64,000 bases of DNA from Glandiceps talaboti (Eukaryota; Hemichordata; Enteropneusta; Spengelidae): positions 7,767,501-7,831,500 of the forward strand of contig NC_135553.1 in assembly GCF_964340395.1 (NCBI RefSeq), in the 5' to 3' direction. Positions 24,272 through 37,984 of the stretch are shown here, piece by piece; position 1 is the stretch's first letter, and every line of letters starts with the position of its first letter. The notes under the pieces are model-generated. The model saw nothing but the letters and a program-made list of their open reading frames with translations. It searched no databases and was not told the DNA's origin. The translations under genes and the position numbers were made by a program.

Positions 24272-25343
24272 TTATATACTATTTGATGTTATTCAATTGC
24301 TCTTCAGAAATATTCTAATCTACTTGAAGTTATCACAAAAAATTGAGTTAAAAGCATTTCCTTTATTTAAACAAATTATATAGCACAAATTTAGTCTAAA
24401 TGTAGCCAAAGCATACTTCAGGGCAATCTCATTTATTGGTTTCGGCGTTGGGCTTTGATATGATGTACCAGTATGTATGTAGCAATCATTGCAACTAGTA
24501 GGTAAGCACAATGCAGCGTCAAATATATATAGTCTTCTACTTTAAATCGCCGGGATATAGATTAACACATGGTTACTTTATCTCTAACTGAAAATATGGA
24601 TCGATGAGTGTCGGGGCACAGGGTTGACAGACTATGTGGATGGCGCGCTGTGGTAATACCGGTGTCTTTTTATCTTCGATTTTAGATATTACATGTTAAA
24701 AGAACCGACACATCAACCCAAAAAATCCTCAAATAATACATTTGAGACGGAATTCTACAAAGTAATTCACGTTAAGTGCCTGAGATATATCTAAAATGTC
24801 AAAGTAGGAAGATACCAATCTTGTCAAAGTTCACTACTAGTACTAACAGTATATTTAGATTAATGTCTTACATCGGTAGTAGCAACCGTACGACATTTTT
24901 ATCCTACATTTGTTTCAATTTAATTTGGATATACTTTACGTACATTTTCTAAAACCCAAAGTCACTGATTCTCGAAAAGTTCTTGCGGACTGGCCGTTTT
25001 CTCAGCCGGGGTAAGGGGAGGGAGAGGGAGGGGAGGGAGAGAGATAGGCAGAGACAGACGTAGAGAGACAGGCAGACACACCCATACGCAATATTAGCAA
25101 TCTATTTCATATTTCTAGCTTCGAATGCGTAAAACCACCTTTGTATGCACGCTGTATCGTTTTGTTTGATTTCTTGAAGTCATAACCTTTTAGATCAAAG
25201 GATGACATACAATTCTAACTCTGGGACATCGTTGATTCCTGCGGTTGCCATAGTGTCTGCCTGACTGACTACGATAATGACACCCAAGGGGACACTCATT
25301 CAGTAGTCATCGCCATGCTTTTACGATGTTGTTGACAATGGCA
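24272..25343. other. Spacer between the duplicated segments
   Basis: About 1.07 kb of unique sequence. It contains a GGGA/GAGA-rich patch near 25015-25045 and nothing else recognisable. Confidence 0.6.
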
Positions 25344-25485
25344 AAACTGCTGTCACCAAAACTTTGCAATCGTGACTTACGATCAATTAAAGTGTATTTT
25401 TAGACACAGGTATATATTTATCTTCAGCATAAATATGCTATTGACAGGACATGCATGTACCTTACAACAAAGGGATTTGGAGCGG

Positions 25486-25531
<46 letters not shown>

Positions 25532-25634
25532 GCCTGTCTCTGAGTCTGTGTGTATGTATGTATGTATGTATGTATGTATGTATGTATGTATGTATGTATG
25601 TATGTATGTACAATGCATGTGCATGCACTGACAT
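25344..25634 (+). repeat. Direct duplication, copy 2
   Basis: Second copy of the segment at 24005-24271. The non-repetitive part of about 140 bp shows no difference that I can see. The (GTCT)n tract is slightly shorter and the (GTAT)n tract much longer (about 25551-25609). The flanks differ on both sides, so the ends of the duplicated block are sharp. Confidence 0.92.
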
Positions 25635-26677
25635 GCGCGTGTTTCTGCGTGTGTGGCGCAAGTGACTTAGACGTACCTACGTACTGTCGAATTTAACATG
25701 TCGAGCGTTCTACTTTACTTTTATTAAGAATTCGACATACATTACAAACCAACACCTGAGTGAAATCATTCCAATCTATAGTCATTAAGAGCTGATATGA
25801 ACCCAACAGTTCAATTAACAACATTTAATTAGTATGCACAATGTAATAACGTAAGATTTCTGAATCCATGAAGAAGTAACTATCCTGCACACTTTTAGAC
25901 TGTGTCCATTATAACAAATGACTGAAACCAGTCGTGAGTGAGTTGGTAAACCAGACAAATGATGATTTAAGCGGTGTGGATGTTGTCTTTTATCAGTATT
26001 TCATCTTGGATTTGACAGCAGTGGCGTTCTGCGTGAAATTTACGAGAGCAAACCCATTTAAACCGATGTTACATTCAAATACCTTCGAGACGACAACGCG
26101 CAAAGAGACTACTAAAGAGTAATAACAAATCTAAACCTGCATACCAAGTGAAGAAGAGATGGACAATAATCATGGATTCAGTAGCAACCATTGATTTCTA
26201 TAAGCAATATGCAAAGTTACGATGTAATGTTCGCCCTTGAAACAAACCTACAGTGGTACAGTGTATGTCCAATCACCAAAGTGCCGCTGGTTTGTAGGAA
26301 TGCATCAAATCTAGGTTGGTCAGTTGAGAATTCAACGTTACTTTTATAATCCAAATACACTAAAATCAAAGTTACTAAAGATGATATCGCAGTTCTGTTT
26401 ATGTGACAATTTATTGCCCGGTTGACATGTTTGGCATTGAACCTCGATGTGTTTAAACATTTTATGCAATATGTAATCAGTGCGACTTGAATTTGAAACT
26501 ACTTACGAATATGGACAGAGCTGTAGTGATCAAGTCTTATGTCGTAAATGGCTCAATTAAAAGGAAATCCACATACTGTGGTAATCGAGTGAAGGAGTCG
26601 CCCCCCCCCCCCGCAATATTTTGTTTCTACATATACCTAGAGTATGACAAGTTCACCTCACTTTATAAGTGTATACG

Positions 26678-26723
<46 letters not shown>

Positions 26724-28640
26724 GTTGTTGTTGTTGGTTACTGCTCAAAACCATCAAGCAAATTGAATATTTTGCATTGAATCTATTAATTGTGAATATA
26801 TACTGAACTACATTGTGTCTAAAGTGTTCTTAGGGAATATAAAATGTGTGTATGGTACGCACAGTCGTTCATCGATCCCTCGCTATTTTACCTGTAAACC
26901 AGTAGTGTTGGAATAAATGTCACCCTTTTTATATAAATCTACATGAACAAAAAGCAGGGTTGCACTAACAGCGACAATTACTATTTTCTTTTATAAACAG
27001 CTATGTCACACAAACATCCAACTAAAGCATTTTTCCTGCTTGTCACAATCATTTATATAGTACATGTATCCATAATCGGTGTAAAATAACACTTGTTTAA
27101 TTATAAGACTAGCATGTGGTCTTTCCAACTGTAGTCAATTTGTAAACAATGTTGTCAGCTTACAGACAGCATTCTGATTAGTGTAATGAGAGTCCCACAG
27201 ATGTGATTATCTATAGCTCTACGCGAGATGTACATGTCTTATGACATAATGTCTGGTAGTTTTATGACTAACTTGTGCTTCGTACCAGTAACATTGTTTA
27301 TTGATTGTATTGAGAGACACTACGCACTGGGTTGATAATTAAAGCAAATGTAAGAGTATAGTTTCACAGTCGATATGGCTGGGATAAATGATTGTGGCAA
27401 ACACGGAAAACGTGTTAGTGGGGTGTTATGAGTAGTATAGGTGACGTGCCAAGTTTATTCATTCCTATTTTGCCTGCCACACTTTTAGCTTTACAAGAAC
27501 TGTTGTTATGCTATACTTGATGTTGTTTATCTCAGGGTAGTATGGCAATCTTTTGCTATTTCTATTTTTTTCAAAATAATTTATCATGGAGGCTGAAATT
27601 GAAACTGGAAGAAAAGAAATTGTGTTTAGGTTAAGTTCCTAAATGATTAAGACTGTATTGCACACTTTGAACTTTTCAACCATGTTGTATACTATTTTTG
27701 TCGTTTTGGCGATAACCGTGTTCAGTACAGGGGCCAGTGTGAAATTTTCAGTGACTTCAGTCTAAGCTACACCGCGCTATTACAGAAGGCATTTTGACCC
27801 ACCCTTAGAACTATGAAGGAAGCGTTCAAATGTTATTGAGGCCTTTAAAAGTCTAAACAAGTTATCACCACCTTTTATGTGGAATTTATTGACTTAAAGA
27901 CATTTCAGTTACAATCTTAGAAGCAAGTAACAATTATGCATTAACAGGGTAAGAACAACAAAGTACGGGTAGAACTTCTAGTCTTGTCATTTTGGTGGGC
28001 TAAACGTTGGAACACTTCCCCCACATAGAAGAGAATGTACAGATATGCGTTTTCTTACACATAGAGCAGTTTCAAAAATGCACCCTCGTTTTACCATATT
28101 TTCTTCCTTTGTGTTGAGCAATAATATTGTATACTTCCATTGTGATATATCCCTTCGCATCCTTGTTACCTTGGCGTGTGTATAATTTATTTGTATTCAG
28201 GATGTGTTTCTATAAAGTGAGTTATATGGTTATCATTTGTATTACCTTTTTATGGTTGTTTGTATGTGCAGTTAGTGATATTAGACTCTACATTATTTAA
28301 AAACTGACGTTAATTAAAAGAAGAATTGAACTGAATTAAGCACATACCACAGACATGATATCGTATAAGGCCATAGACCCTTCTCGAAAATGTAAGTCTG
28401 GAGTCTATGATTTGGTCTGTACAGATACATGTACATATAGACACCATTCTCCCTACATCTAGCAAACACGGTGATACACGTACCAAACGTTCATGTGTTC
28501 ATAACAAGTGTGAATTCTGGGCTTTTTAATAACACTTTCACGAAGAAGCTAGAAAAAGGATGTATGTATCTTTCCTGAATGTGAAACTTTGATCGTTATT
28601 TGGACGACAGCTTAATTTCGTGATTTGTGTTGTAAAGTTG
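25635..28640. other. Intronic stretch with a C homopolymer and (TTA)n tract
   Basis: Contains a C run near 26600-26611 and (TTA)n/(TTG)n at about 26681-26735. No gene recognised; the open frames at 25934-26122 and 26487-26780 have no motifs. Confidence 0.6.
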
Positions 28641-28644
28641 CCTG

Positions 28645-28803
28645 TATCATATCATATCGTGTCGTGTCCTGTTGTATTGTGTCATATTCATGTCATATCT
28701 TATCATATACCATGTCATATATCATATTATATTATATCATATCATATCATATCATATATCATATCATTATCATTATCATATCATATCATATGGTATATGA
28801 TAT
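28645..28803. repeat. (ATCAT)n pentanucleotide array
   Basis: Pentanucleotide array of ATCAT, GTCAT and related units, degenerate at the left and homogeneous near 28735-28760. Confidence 0.93.
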
Positions 28804-28904
28804 AATGTAACACACGTCATACCAAAGTTGGAAGATTCTGTTTTATTATTACATATGACCCTTTCATGAGGAGCTACATGAAATGTATTGGTTAACAAAT
28901 TTAG

Positions 28905-29125
28905 GGTAAACTTTCTTCGTCCTTCACTTCTGATAAAGTCTTTAGATGACAATTTCTTTCTACTGTTAGTTAGAATGAAATCAAGGACTTTAAGTACTGC
29001 AACTACACATGGGTGTCAATGTTTTACTGTCTGCATTTTATATATGCATGGTGGTTAATTTCATTTAGGCAAGATTGCTATTTTAGAGTGTAGTATGTTC
29101 ACTTTCTTATTGGTTTATATAAGGC
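28905..29125 (+). repeat. Diverged interspersed repeat, copy A
   Basis: This segment aligns by eye to 45950-46165. Shared landmarks in order are CCTTCACTT, CAATGTTTT followed by CTGTCTGCAT or CTATCTGCAT, TTCATTTAG followed by a CAA word, and TTTCTTATTGGTTT at the end. Spacing is similar but identity only moderate, as for an old interspersed repeat. Confidence 0.5.
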
Positions 29126-30316
29126 ATGCGCAGTGAACAGTAATCAGCAACGCCCAGCGTAAAATGCTGTTTTAAAAAAATATGATCTCAAATATAATAA
29201 GTCGAACATTTCCATACAGCTTCAAGCATTGTGAAATCTATGTTAACTTCCTTGTTTTATTCCAATATATTATATACTTTTCCTATGGGCATAATGGAAG
29301 TGCATGTGAAGATGACATTTCTCAAAATAACGTACTTAGATCATCAGATATAGAACGGGTATACCTTTAAAATCCGAACCATCATCTCGTTTATTCAAAT
29401 TTATTTTTTGCCTTGAGGTGAGTCATAAACTAAGACAATGATGATTAATTCATAAAGTATCAAAGTTGTCTCCAAGTGTCTTCCTACAAAGACGGGGTTA
29501 TCTAAATATGATCCAATTTGCAATAAATTCACAATTACATATTTGGAATGGCTTGGAACTTATCTTTAGACAGGGTTATTATCTTTTGAGTCATGCAAGT
29601 CGCCAAGCTTTTCCATTTCCTTCCACTTGGCGAAGCACTGGTGATTCACACTACTGACATTGAGCAAATTAACACCAACTTTCAATTTTTGTCGCCTGCC
29701 TGATTTTATTACTCGTATAGATTTCACGTCGATGTGAAATGACATCAATGGCTGAGTGCATGTGAACTCGTGTCCGCTCTCATACATCATGTCTCTCGTA
29801 CAGCATACCGACAGCTATCCAAAGGCATCATATCTCTACCTACCGATATTCCGAAGGCAATTGGTTTAGGGTTTTGTCTACTGTAAGTAATGGTATAATG
29901 CAATGATGTGCACGAGATAAAAAATCAATCATTATAATATCTTAATTGCTGTAAATAACAATCTCACGAATATCACAAATTTATGCAAAACCTGTCAACC
30001 GTATTTCTGGCTTAGCCGAGTCCGAATTCATCTAACCAATTAGAAGTAAGTCCTGATTTGATCCTGCTCCAACCAATTAGAACAGAGCCTGATAGATACA
30101 TACAAATCTTGAATTTAGTATGAAGCTTATTATTTAAACATGTATAAACTTACTAATGTATAATGTACGTATGCGTGGAGACACTGAAAAATGCTGATTT
30201 GTAGAATAGAGTTCGTGGATTTGTGACTGCAGTAGGATCTGACCATAGAAAGATGCCGATCTATTTCCAGACCTCTACCAAGGGTGCGATTACAGTTACA
30301 GTTACAGGAATCTATT

Positions 30317-30348
<32 letters not shown>

Positions 30349-32500
30349 TGTATGTATGTATGTATGTATGTGTAAGTGTGAATGGATGGATGGATGGATG
30401 GGATAAGTATTTGGGATTAATGTAAAGGTTTATGATGTTCAGCAAGAATTACGATTTTTAGTAATACGGTTAATCCATCATAGCACTGAGCGACTTTATC
30501 TCCCTCACTATTTATATCATTCATGTCAGTCAATACTTTTTGGATGAGATCATTCAAGTGAAGGAATACTTCGAGAACACTCGCTCTATATTGACGTTGT
30601 AAAATGGTGAATTCTAACGAGTACATTTTCCAAAGATCAACATGTATTTGATATTCTATGTCATATGAAATCACATGAGTTTCGAAAGCCATATACACAG
30701 TACGTATTTGTACAAAAGACCGTAGACACAGTTCTCTTTATTTTCATTAAAAAGAACCTTTCCCATGGTTAACCTTAACTGATTGTAAAAAGTCTGGTGT
30801 TGTACCAGACATGACACAGTAAATATAAAGACACGTTTGCTGGGAACAGATGTAACAAATAAGCTGACACGACACGACACGACAGGAAAGAAAAAACCTT
30901 TACGACAACCGGAAAACTGTAATATTGAAGATATTTTAAGGCGAAAGTACATTTACTATCGTTGTAACATTGTTGTCTTCCAGTTAGTTTAATATGCCAT
31001 TGCTCTCTCCATCGTTACTTAGAATCGTATTGCCGGCAATTTCCTGAATCATAAGCAGTTGTATTTTTTTGTAAGTAAATGTAAGAACGGAAATAGAAAG
31101 GCACGTACCAGAAGTAAAGTATGCAGAGTTCATATTAGAATATGGGGAATCATTCACGGGTAATCGTGAATGCAAACGGTCAAACAGATCTTGTCCGCAC
31201 GGCCACTGTTATCATAGTGAAACATTAAATACATGGTATATGACTTGTATACCTACATTTACAAAATGGAATTGTGAGAGCTGAACTGGTGTTGCAGTTA
31301 AACACAAAAATGTTATTATATGAGTTCCATAACTATGTGCGAGCTGGACAGGACTGAGCGGACATTTACATATTGGAGGCTTTTGCTGTATCTCAGAGAT
31401 TTATACTGTAGAGTAAATGAACCTTATTCAACGTTTATACAGTCGGGATTTGGCATTACTTATATGGCAGTGATTTGACAAAAATCAGTATTCTTATCTA
31501 TTCTCACTCAAGAATGTTACATGTATCTAAACTAATAGAGATACAACTGCAACGTTAGCAGAGTGGGAATTTTTCATCGATATCATGGCTGGAGACTGAC
31601 GATTTTACAGACACGACATTTCACACACACTAGAGATTTTATATATATTCATACATCTCAGTTATACACATTGAGCACATAAACCTGAATCTATATTTAC
31701 ACCACTGAAGATCTCAACTACATAATGTGCTGTCGTTTTACACTGTCGATGTCATATGCAGAGAGTGATTTTAGTTGCAGACAGCAGTCATCATTCCCGA
31801 TGCACCCAAGCTAAGAATATGTTAGTGAGTGAATGAACATGTAAGGTGGTTAGTGTTGTTTGTGTGAGTCTTTGCAATGGTAAAAGTACATAAAACCCTT
31901 CAATAAACACTTCAATGAGGTACATCAAGCATTTGTACAGAAAATGAACGGCGGCTCTGGGTTTGTGTTCTCTGCTACTATGGCACTAACCTCTTAGACG
32001 TTTACTTCGTATGACACACGTTGCATGTCTCAATGAACTGTCTGCACCATAAGCCTAGAATATTACCCCTTCCCTTAGGGGAAAGAGTATAAGCGTCTAA
32101 CAAATAATAATTTCAACATCAGCATAATCAAATGTTAGAATTAGGAAGTAATAATCCACGGCACTTCAATCTGTGGCTTCCTCGGGGAATTAACAAGGAT
32201 ATCATGTTTCCCAAAGTCGTGTAATCCTAGAACATATTTTACTCGAGTTTAGACTTTGTATTTGACATGGCATTAACTCTTAAGAACCCCTTGATAACTA
32301 CATATTCATATATACATGGGTCTTATGTCACGACATAAACGAATCATTAGTTATCGAATTGCATCGATGAAAGTGGTACTGATGGACAAATTGCTACTCT
32401 GTACCATTGGTCTATTTTGTTGACCAATTTGCACATACACAGCCAGACAGACGGACGAACAGACACAGACAGACACACACATATATATATTAGGTAGGTA
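29126..32500. other. Intronic stretch with (GTAT)n and (GGAT)n tracts
   Basis: Contains (GTAT)n at about 30318-30371 and (GGAT)n at 30381-30402. No gene recognised; the open frames at 29182-31175 lack motifs. Confidence 0.6.
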
Positions 32501-32584
32501 GATAGATCAACATACACAAACAGATATGTAGGTAGGTAGATATAGATATATATATATATATATATATATATATCTATATATATA

Positions 32585-32644
<60 letters not shown>

Positions 32645-32662
32645 GATAGATAGATAGATAGA
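32500..32662. repeat. (TA)n and (GATA)n microsatellite
   Basis: GTAG/GATA units, then TA from about 32541 to 32641 with two C interruptions, then (GATA)n to 32662. Confidence 0.96.
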
Positions 32663-33200
32663 TTTAAGATTAAGAGAGCCATGTGCAACTAAATAGAAAG
32701 GAGATATAACTTCTTGATGAATGCCACTGTACTAAATCTACTAATTGTTTTATTCTCAAATTCTCGAAGTTCCATTTTACACGATTGTTCAGTGTGATCG
32801 TAGTCGTCTCTACTGTTGAATATGAAGCAACTATCGTATTCTATACATAGCTCGCTTTACACTGTTTGTCATTTGTGTTGTTATATTAAATACCGAAATA
32901 GTGTATTAATCAATCTCATATACGTCATGCTGGATTGGCAAACCCTTGTCAAATTGAACAGAAACTGACACAGGTACATACTACATCAGACCAGGTCATG
33001 TGTGAGCTTCTTTTGGCGCCAGCAACCAATTCAATGTGAATTAAATTCCGTTAACCATAAACATAACTCATCTCCTGTTTGAACCATTGCATGTATGTCA
33101 CGAATCCATGATGTAAATGTATATATAACATCTCCTGTCTAAATCAGCACAGCCACGGCCTAGAATTCTCCATATATGTTACCTCTTGTGTAACATCACA

Positions 33201-33202
<2 letters not shown>

Positions 33203-33252
<50 letters not shown>

Positions 33253-33330
33253 CTCGGTGAGTATCAAACTGCTAAGACAGTGCTCTATACCGCAGTGGCA
33301 GAGCGTAATAGTTTTATATATATATATATT
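33203..33330 (-). repeat. (TA)n-flanked dispersed module, copy at 33.3 kb
   Basis: Between (TA)n tracts (33205-33250 and 33314-33330) lies AACTCGGTGAGTATCAAACT, continuing to GCAGTGGCAGAGCGTAATAG. It is the reverse complement of the module at 23872-23937 with about three differences. The large foldback is absent here, so the module can exist without it. Confidence 0.8.
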
Positions 33331-36300
33331 GCCTACTGCCTAAACAACCTCGCAGGTACATGTGCTATAGAGCCATATTATGTATGCTATGCTATCTAAA
33401 TCACTGTCTATGTGCATACATATGTGCTGTTTCTAGAGAACAGTATGGCAAAGAATCGCACATTTTATCACTATATCGAGAATCACAGCAAAGTTAGTAT
33501 AAAAATATCATGATAACACCTATTGTAATTTAGGTATATTACTAATCATTTAAAATCTGTTTTATTTTATGGTTTGTGATTTTCGCAGAGGGAGGTGAAG
33601 ATATATAGTAAGAGCCAATCTAGAGCGGGGGTTCTTCTCAATAATGGGAGCATTTTGACGAAATCCTTTAAAGTTAATTAATTATGCCTTAGCTGATCCG
33701 ACGTCTGCAGCGGTAAGGCTCACTAAGAAGATCCTTGCCCATTATCCCTGTGAAGCAATCCTATGCATTGAAATATAGGATTAATAAAGATATACTCAGA
33801 AGTAATGTGAAGCTCTTATGACATGGATAATACTTTACTTCATCCTTATAATGGCCAGTTTCACTTCCTTTTTCGGATCTCACCCATTACCTATCGCTTT
33901 CTTTAGATTCTTACTAGCGCTGAGTAAATTACTCAAGAATACTAACTGTATCCTTTGACAAAACGACGGGATAAAGGGCCGATGAATTGGAAATGCCATG
34001 TTAGCAAGTCTGTATAATCATTCATCGGAATTATTACTTTACTATATCTTTGCAACAAAAAGGGTAGTATTTTTTCGTTTTACATCTTAGAAAGACGAAT
34101 GGGAATGTACGATTTTAAAAGGCGCAAAGGCTTCATAGTATATTCCCTTAGTAATGTTCAATCACCGAGTTCATTTATTTGTAAAGTCGGTATTTCCATT
34201 ATACTCAAGTATACTTCCTGTCGTCTACTTCCACTATGCCATTAAATCCCAACGAAATCTTGACGTTACCCCCAAATGCACTCATAGTTAAACCTCGACT
34301 AGCTATGATCTTATCACATTTTATTCCCAATACCTGTGCCGATAGCGATTCTATGTGTGAACATAGTTCCCCGCTGCCGCTGACCCATGTGCGCATGTAC
34401 ATTTCCTCATTAACTGTTGACCAATTTGTACACAACAACCAGCCCTCGTGGTAGGTGATCCACTTTCGAACACAGGCGGCAGCGAAAATGCTAGTGATGA
34501 TTTAATGATTTGATTTGATCTGATTCAATATTTTGGGTGGTACTGATTTTTTTTTCTTTCCCTGACTAGGCTTTTCTGCGACTGAATATTTACTTTCTTG
34601 ATCAATGAATGTTTACTGACTGAATAAAGGCACTATTATATTCTTTCTTCCATTAAATTCCCTTTGCCTAAATTAAAACATTTCACACCTTAAAATTACT
34701 AGTAAGGTATGAATTTCATTCACAGTTTACCTACCATTTTATCCTCTTGGAGATTATTACACCAAATAAACACACATTCACATACTGATTAGGTGTATTG
34801 TTACCCACCATGACACCCATTATTTGTATGTGAATGCAAAATGATTAATATCAAGAATAGACTATAAAACCAAGGGTGAAAGATAGCGTTATCAATTTCC
34901 ATATTTACTAGGTTGGTTTATTTGCAAGGTAATTTCCCAAACAGAAAATAGAATAAACCACAGCTTTACAACGATACGATGGTAATACTTGGGAGGTGAC
35001 TGTATATTTTGTTACATATACAATGGTGTACTATGTTACTTTTCACTTTATAAACTGGCATTTATTTCAGAGAAAAATGAATAGGACCTTAGTATGTATT
35101 CCATGGTCATTCTGCAAGTAAGAATGACAAACAGACACCATATTGTAATCATGTCTGTCACTCATATTTCGCAGTCAAGAAAATTAATGAGAGGCCAGTT
35201 TTTATAGTTGAATACAGCTTTCATTGAACATACGAAATGTCATGTTATGCAGCTGATATTTATATGATTGCAGCGAATCCATTCTCCGAGGACAATTTGG
35301 TCTTTCATAACTTGAGCATCTTGTTTTCCATTGTCTGTGTTTTACGACGTATAGAGTCACATATTTTTGACACATGGCTAACATTATGTAGGTCTCCTTA
35401 GTTCAAGAAATCATACTTTTTAAAGATACTTCTTTATACAAACACAATGTGAAATCATTTACATATATCCAGTTTGTACATTGATTCTTTGGGAGATATC
35501 TTAACAGATGCGGTTGTCCATGTCAACATGGCCTGCTTTTGAAATATGTGTAGTCATAGAAAGTGTCTCCACTCTCTATGGTTTGGTGTTGATTAAAATG
35601 CATAACTGGATAATATTGTCCAATGCTTTTAGTATTATTTATACATTTCTAAGCCTCTCTAGCCATTGCCACCCCAGAACATCAACTTTAATTGTCCCGG
35701 ATTAGGTACTTTTAATAGACTGTACACAGAGTAACATGGAATGTAAGTTTTGTGTATATGTATACAAATAATACGTCAGTGGGGCAATTAAAACTATATA
35801 AGATATCTCGTATACGGTATATGGATATTGACTTATTTTAAACTCGACATTGAAAAGACAAGTGTACAGCAAAATGCCAGATAGTTAATTGGCTGTGATT
35901 TGTAGATATAATGATGCATTTATCAACCAGTATATGTATTTGATATGAAAGTTGTCACGATTGTGAATGGGAAAGTGGGTATTACAAAGATGATAAATGC
36001 CTTGATAGACTCAAACTGTGCAGTAATGGGGGGAAAAGACATTAAAAATAAACCAATGTGAAGGAACAAAGGGATCACGAAAATAAAGCAACACCGCAGT
36101 CGCGTCGCAGGACTGCCGCGTCCTTGCATCCATACATCATTGTTAATAAGCAGCTGATACGAATTAATTAGGTGATGTATTAGTTCAATAAGGAATGTTA
36201 TATATAGTTCAACCATCGATCACTGTCACTTTTAATACCCGTTTATATCATATAGTTTTAAAATTCAGAATGAAAGTAGCGAGAATATGAAAACTGAACA

Positions 36301-36699
36301 TTGAATATTCATGCCTCTAGACATGATGTAGTAGAGATGCTGAGAGATGTAATATTGCAAATATATTAGGTGGACTAGCTCAAGTGGTGATGACACTGAG
36401 AGGCTGGTGAGCACAGCTGGTACATCTATTCACGATAGATAATACAAAAGTATTGAACAGCGCTGTACAACATATACGATAAAGCGACTACGAAATGTTA
36501 TGCGATGACCCATCAGGGATCAAGTCAAAGTAATTGAATTCACACCTCAATCCTCGTGTGTGATCTAGATAAATCTTTTCGTAAATAACCACGTAGCAGA
36601 ATGAAATAGACATCCCTTTGTCGATATAAACCTTTTTCAATTGCTTTAAAAGACACAACAAATTCTATGTTGTTGCATGGGTTGTCAGTCATACTTGAA
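33331..36699. other. Intronic stretch with nothing recognised
   Basis: No repeat or gene recognised. The overlapping frames at 34205-34454 are on opposite strands and have no family signature. Confidence 0.55.
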
Positions 36700-37455
36700 T
36701 GGTGAATATACTTTAGAAATGAATGTACTATAGAAATGTACACACTGAAACGAACATACTGTAGAAATTAATGTACTAAAGAAATGGACATACTATAGAA
36801 ATTGTCACATTGTGGAAATGAATATACTATAGATGTGGGCATAAAAATACTACATAAACAGAGATGAACAGACTATAAAAATGAGCATACTGCAGAAATA
36901 AACATATATACTATAGCAATGAACATACAAAAATGAACTTTTTATGGATATGGACATATATGATAAACGTGAAGGTACTACAGAAATGAAAATACTGAAG
37001 TGAACATACTGAACATACTACAGAAATTAATATATCTAATACAGAATAGACGTGAACATACAACAATAATCACACTACAGAAATGAAAATCAACAGAAAT
37101 GGAGATACAAATGAATATACTTAATTGAACATACCACAGAAATGAACATACATTTGTACTACAGAAACGGGCATACCACAGAAATGAACATACTACATAA
37201 ATGACCATACTATATACATAATCATACCTACATAAATGAACATATTGCTACAAAATAAACATACAAATGAACATATCACAGAAATGGACATAATACGGTA
37301 ATAACCATACTAATAAATGGACATTCAAATGGAAATACCACATAAAGGAACATACTACAGAAATGAACATACCACAGAAATAGACACAGTACATACATAA
37401 CCATACCTATAGAAATGAACATAACATGATAGAAATGAACACACCCGAAAAAATG
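36700..37455. repeat. Degenerate minisatellite, unit about 17 bp (GAACATACTACAGAAAT)
   Basis: Dozens of variants of GAACATACTACAGAAAT (also ACTATAGAAATG, ACCACAGAAATG and ACATAAATG forms) run through about 750 bp with point changes and small indels. The unit is short enough to be missed as a simple repeat and diverged enough to look unique locally. It carries no open coding frame of interest. Confidence 0.85.
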
Positions 37456-37901
37456 GCGTGATGTCTTATTGTATCACATCACATCACATCATGTAAATAT
37501 ACATCATTAACTATATCGCCATGGTTGTCTTTATTAGTAGACGTGTTCGTCCATCAAATCAAATCTATTATAACATCGACTAAAACCACATCACTTCCAT
37601 AAATACGTGTGATATCCAACATATTGCAGAAATATCATATTTCAAATAATTAGATGGAAGATCACGGTTCAATCTACACAAAACATTGAGTAGTATTACA
37701 CCGCATATATTGCAAATAAATAATATGTTACGTTCTGGGAATTGCTTAATGTTACGTTTCGGTGTCTAATAGGTAGATCGGCAGAACGTAAACGATTCGC
37801 CAGTCTAACTGTCTTTCTAGGGTACGAGGATCTAACGAGCTTGTTTATGTTAGGAATTAGCCACACATATATCGTCACTTACAAGTACACTCTTGCACTC
37901 C

Positions 37902-37902
<1 letters not shown>

Positions 37903-37983
<81 letters not shown>
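37903..37983. repeat. (GA)n microsatellite
   Basis: GA tract with one interruption (AGGAG) near 37938. Confidence 0.97.

Positions 37984-37984
<1 letters not shown>

Noticed and set aside
24149-25609. (GTCT)n and (GTAT)n blocks in a duplicated segment as a CRISPR-like array
   Set aside because: Units are 4 bp with no spacers; these are microsatellites in a duplicated segment of an animal intron.
30417-30952. Two adjacent 93-codon minus-strand frames that could be a small nested gene
   Set aside because: No domain, no consistent splice sites linking them, and ordinary composition for random open frames.
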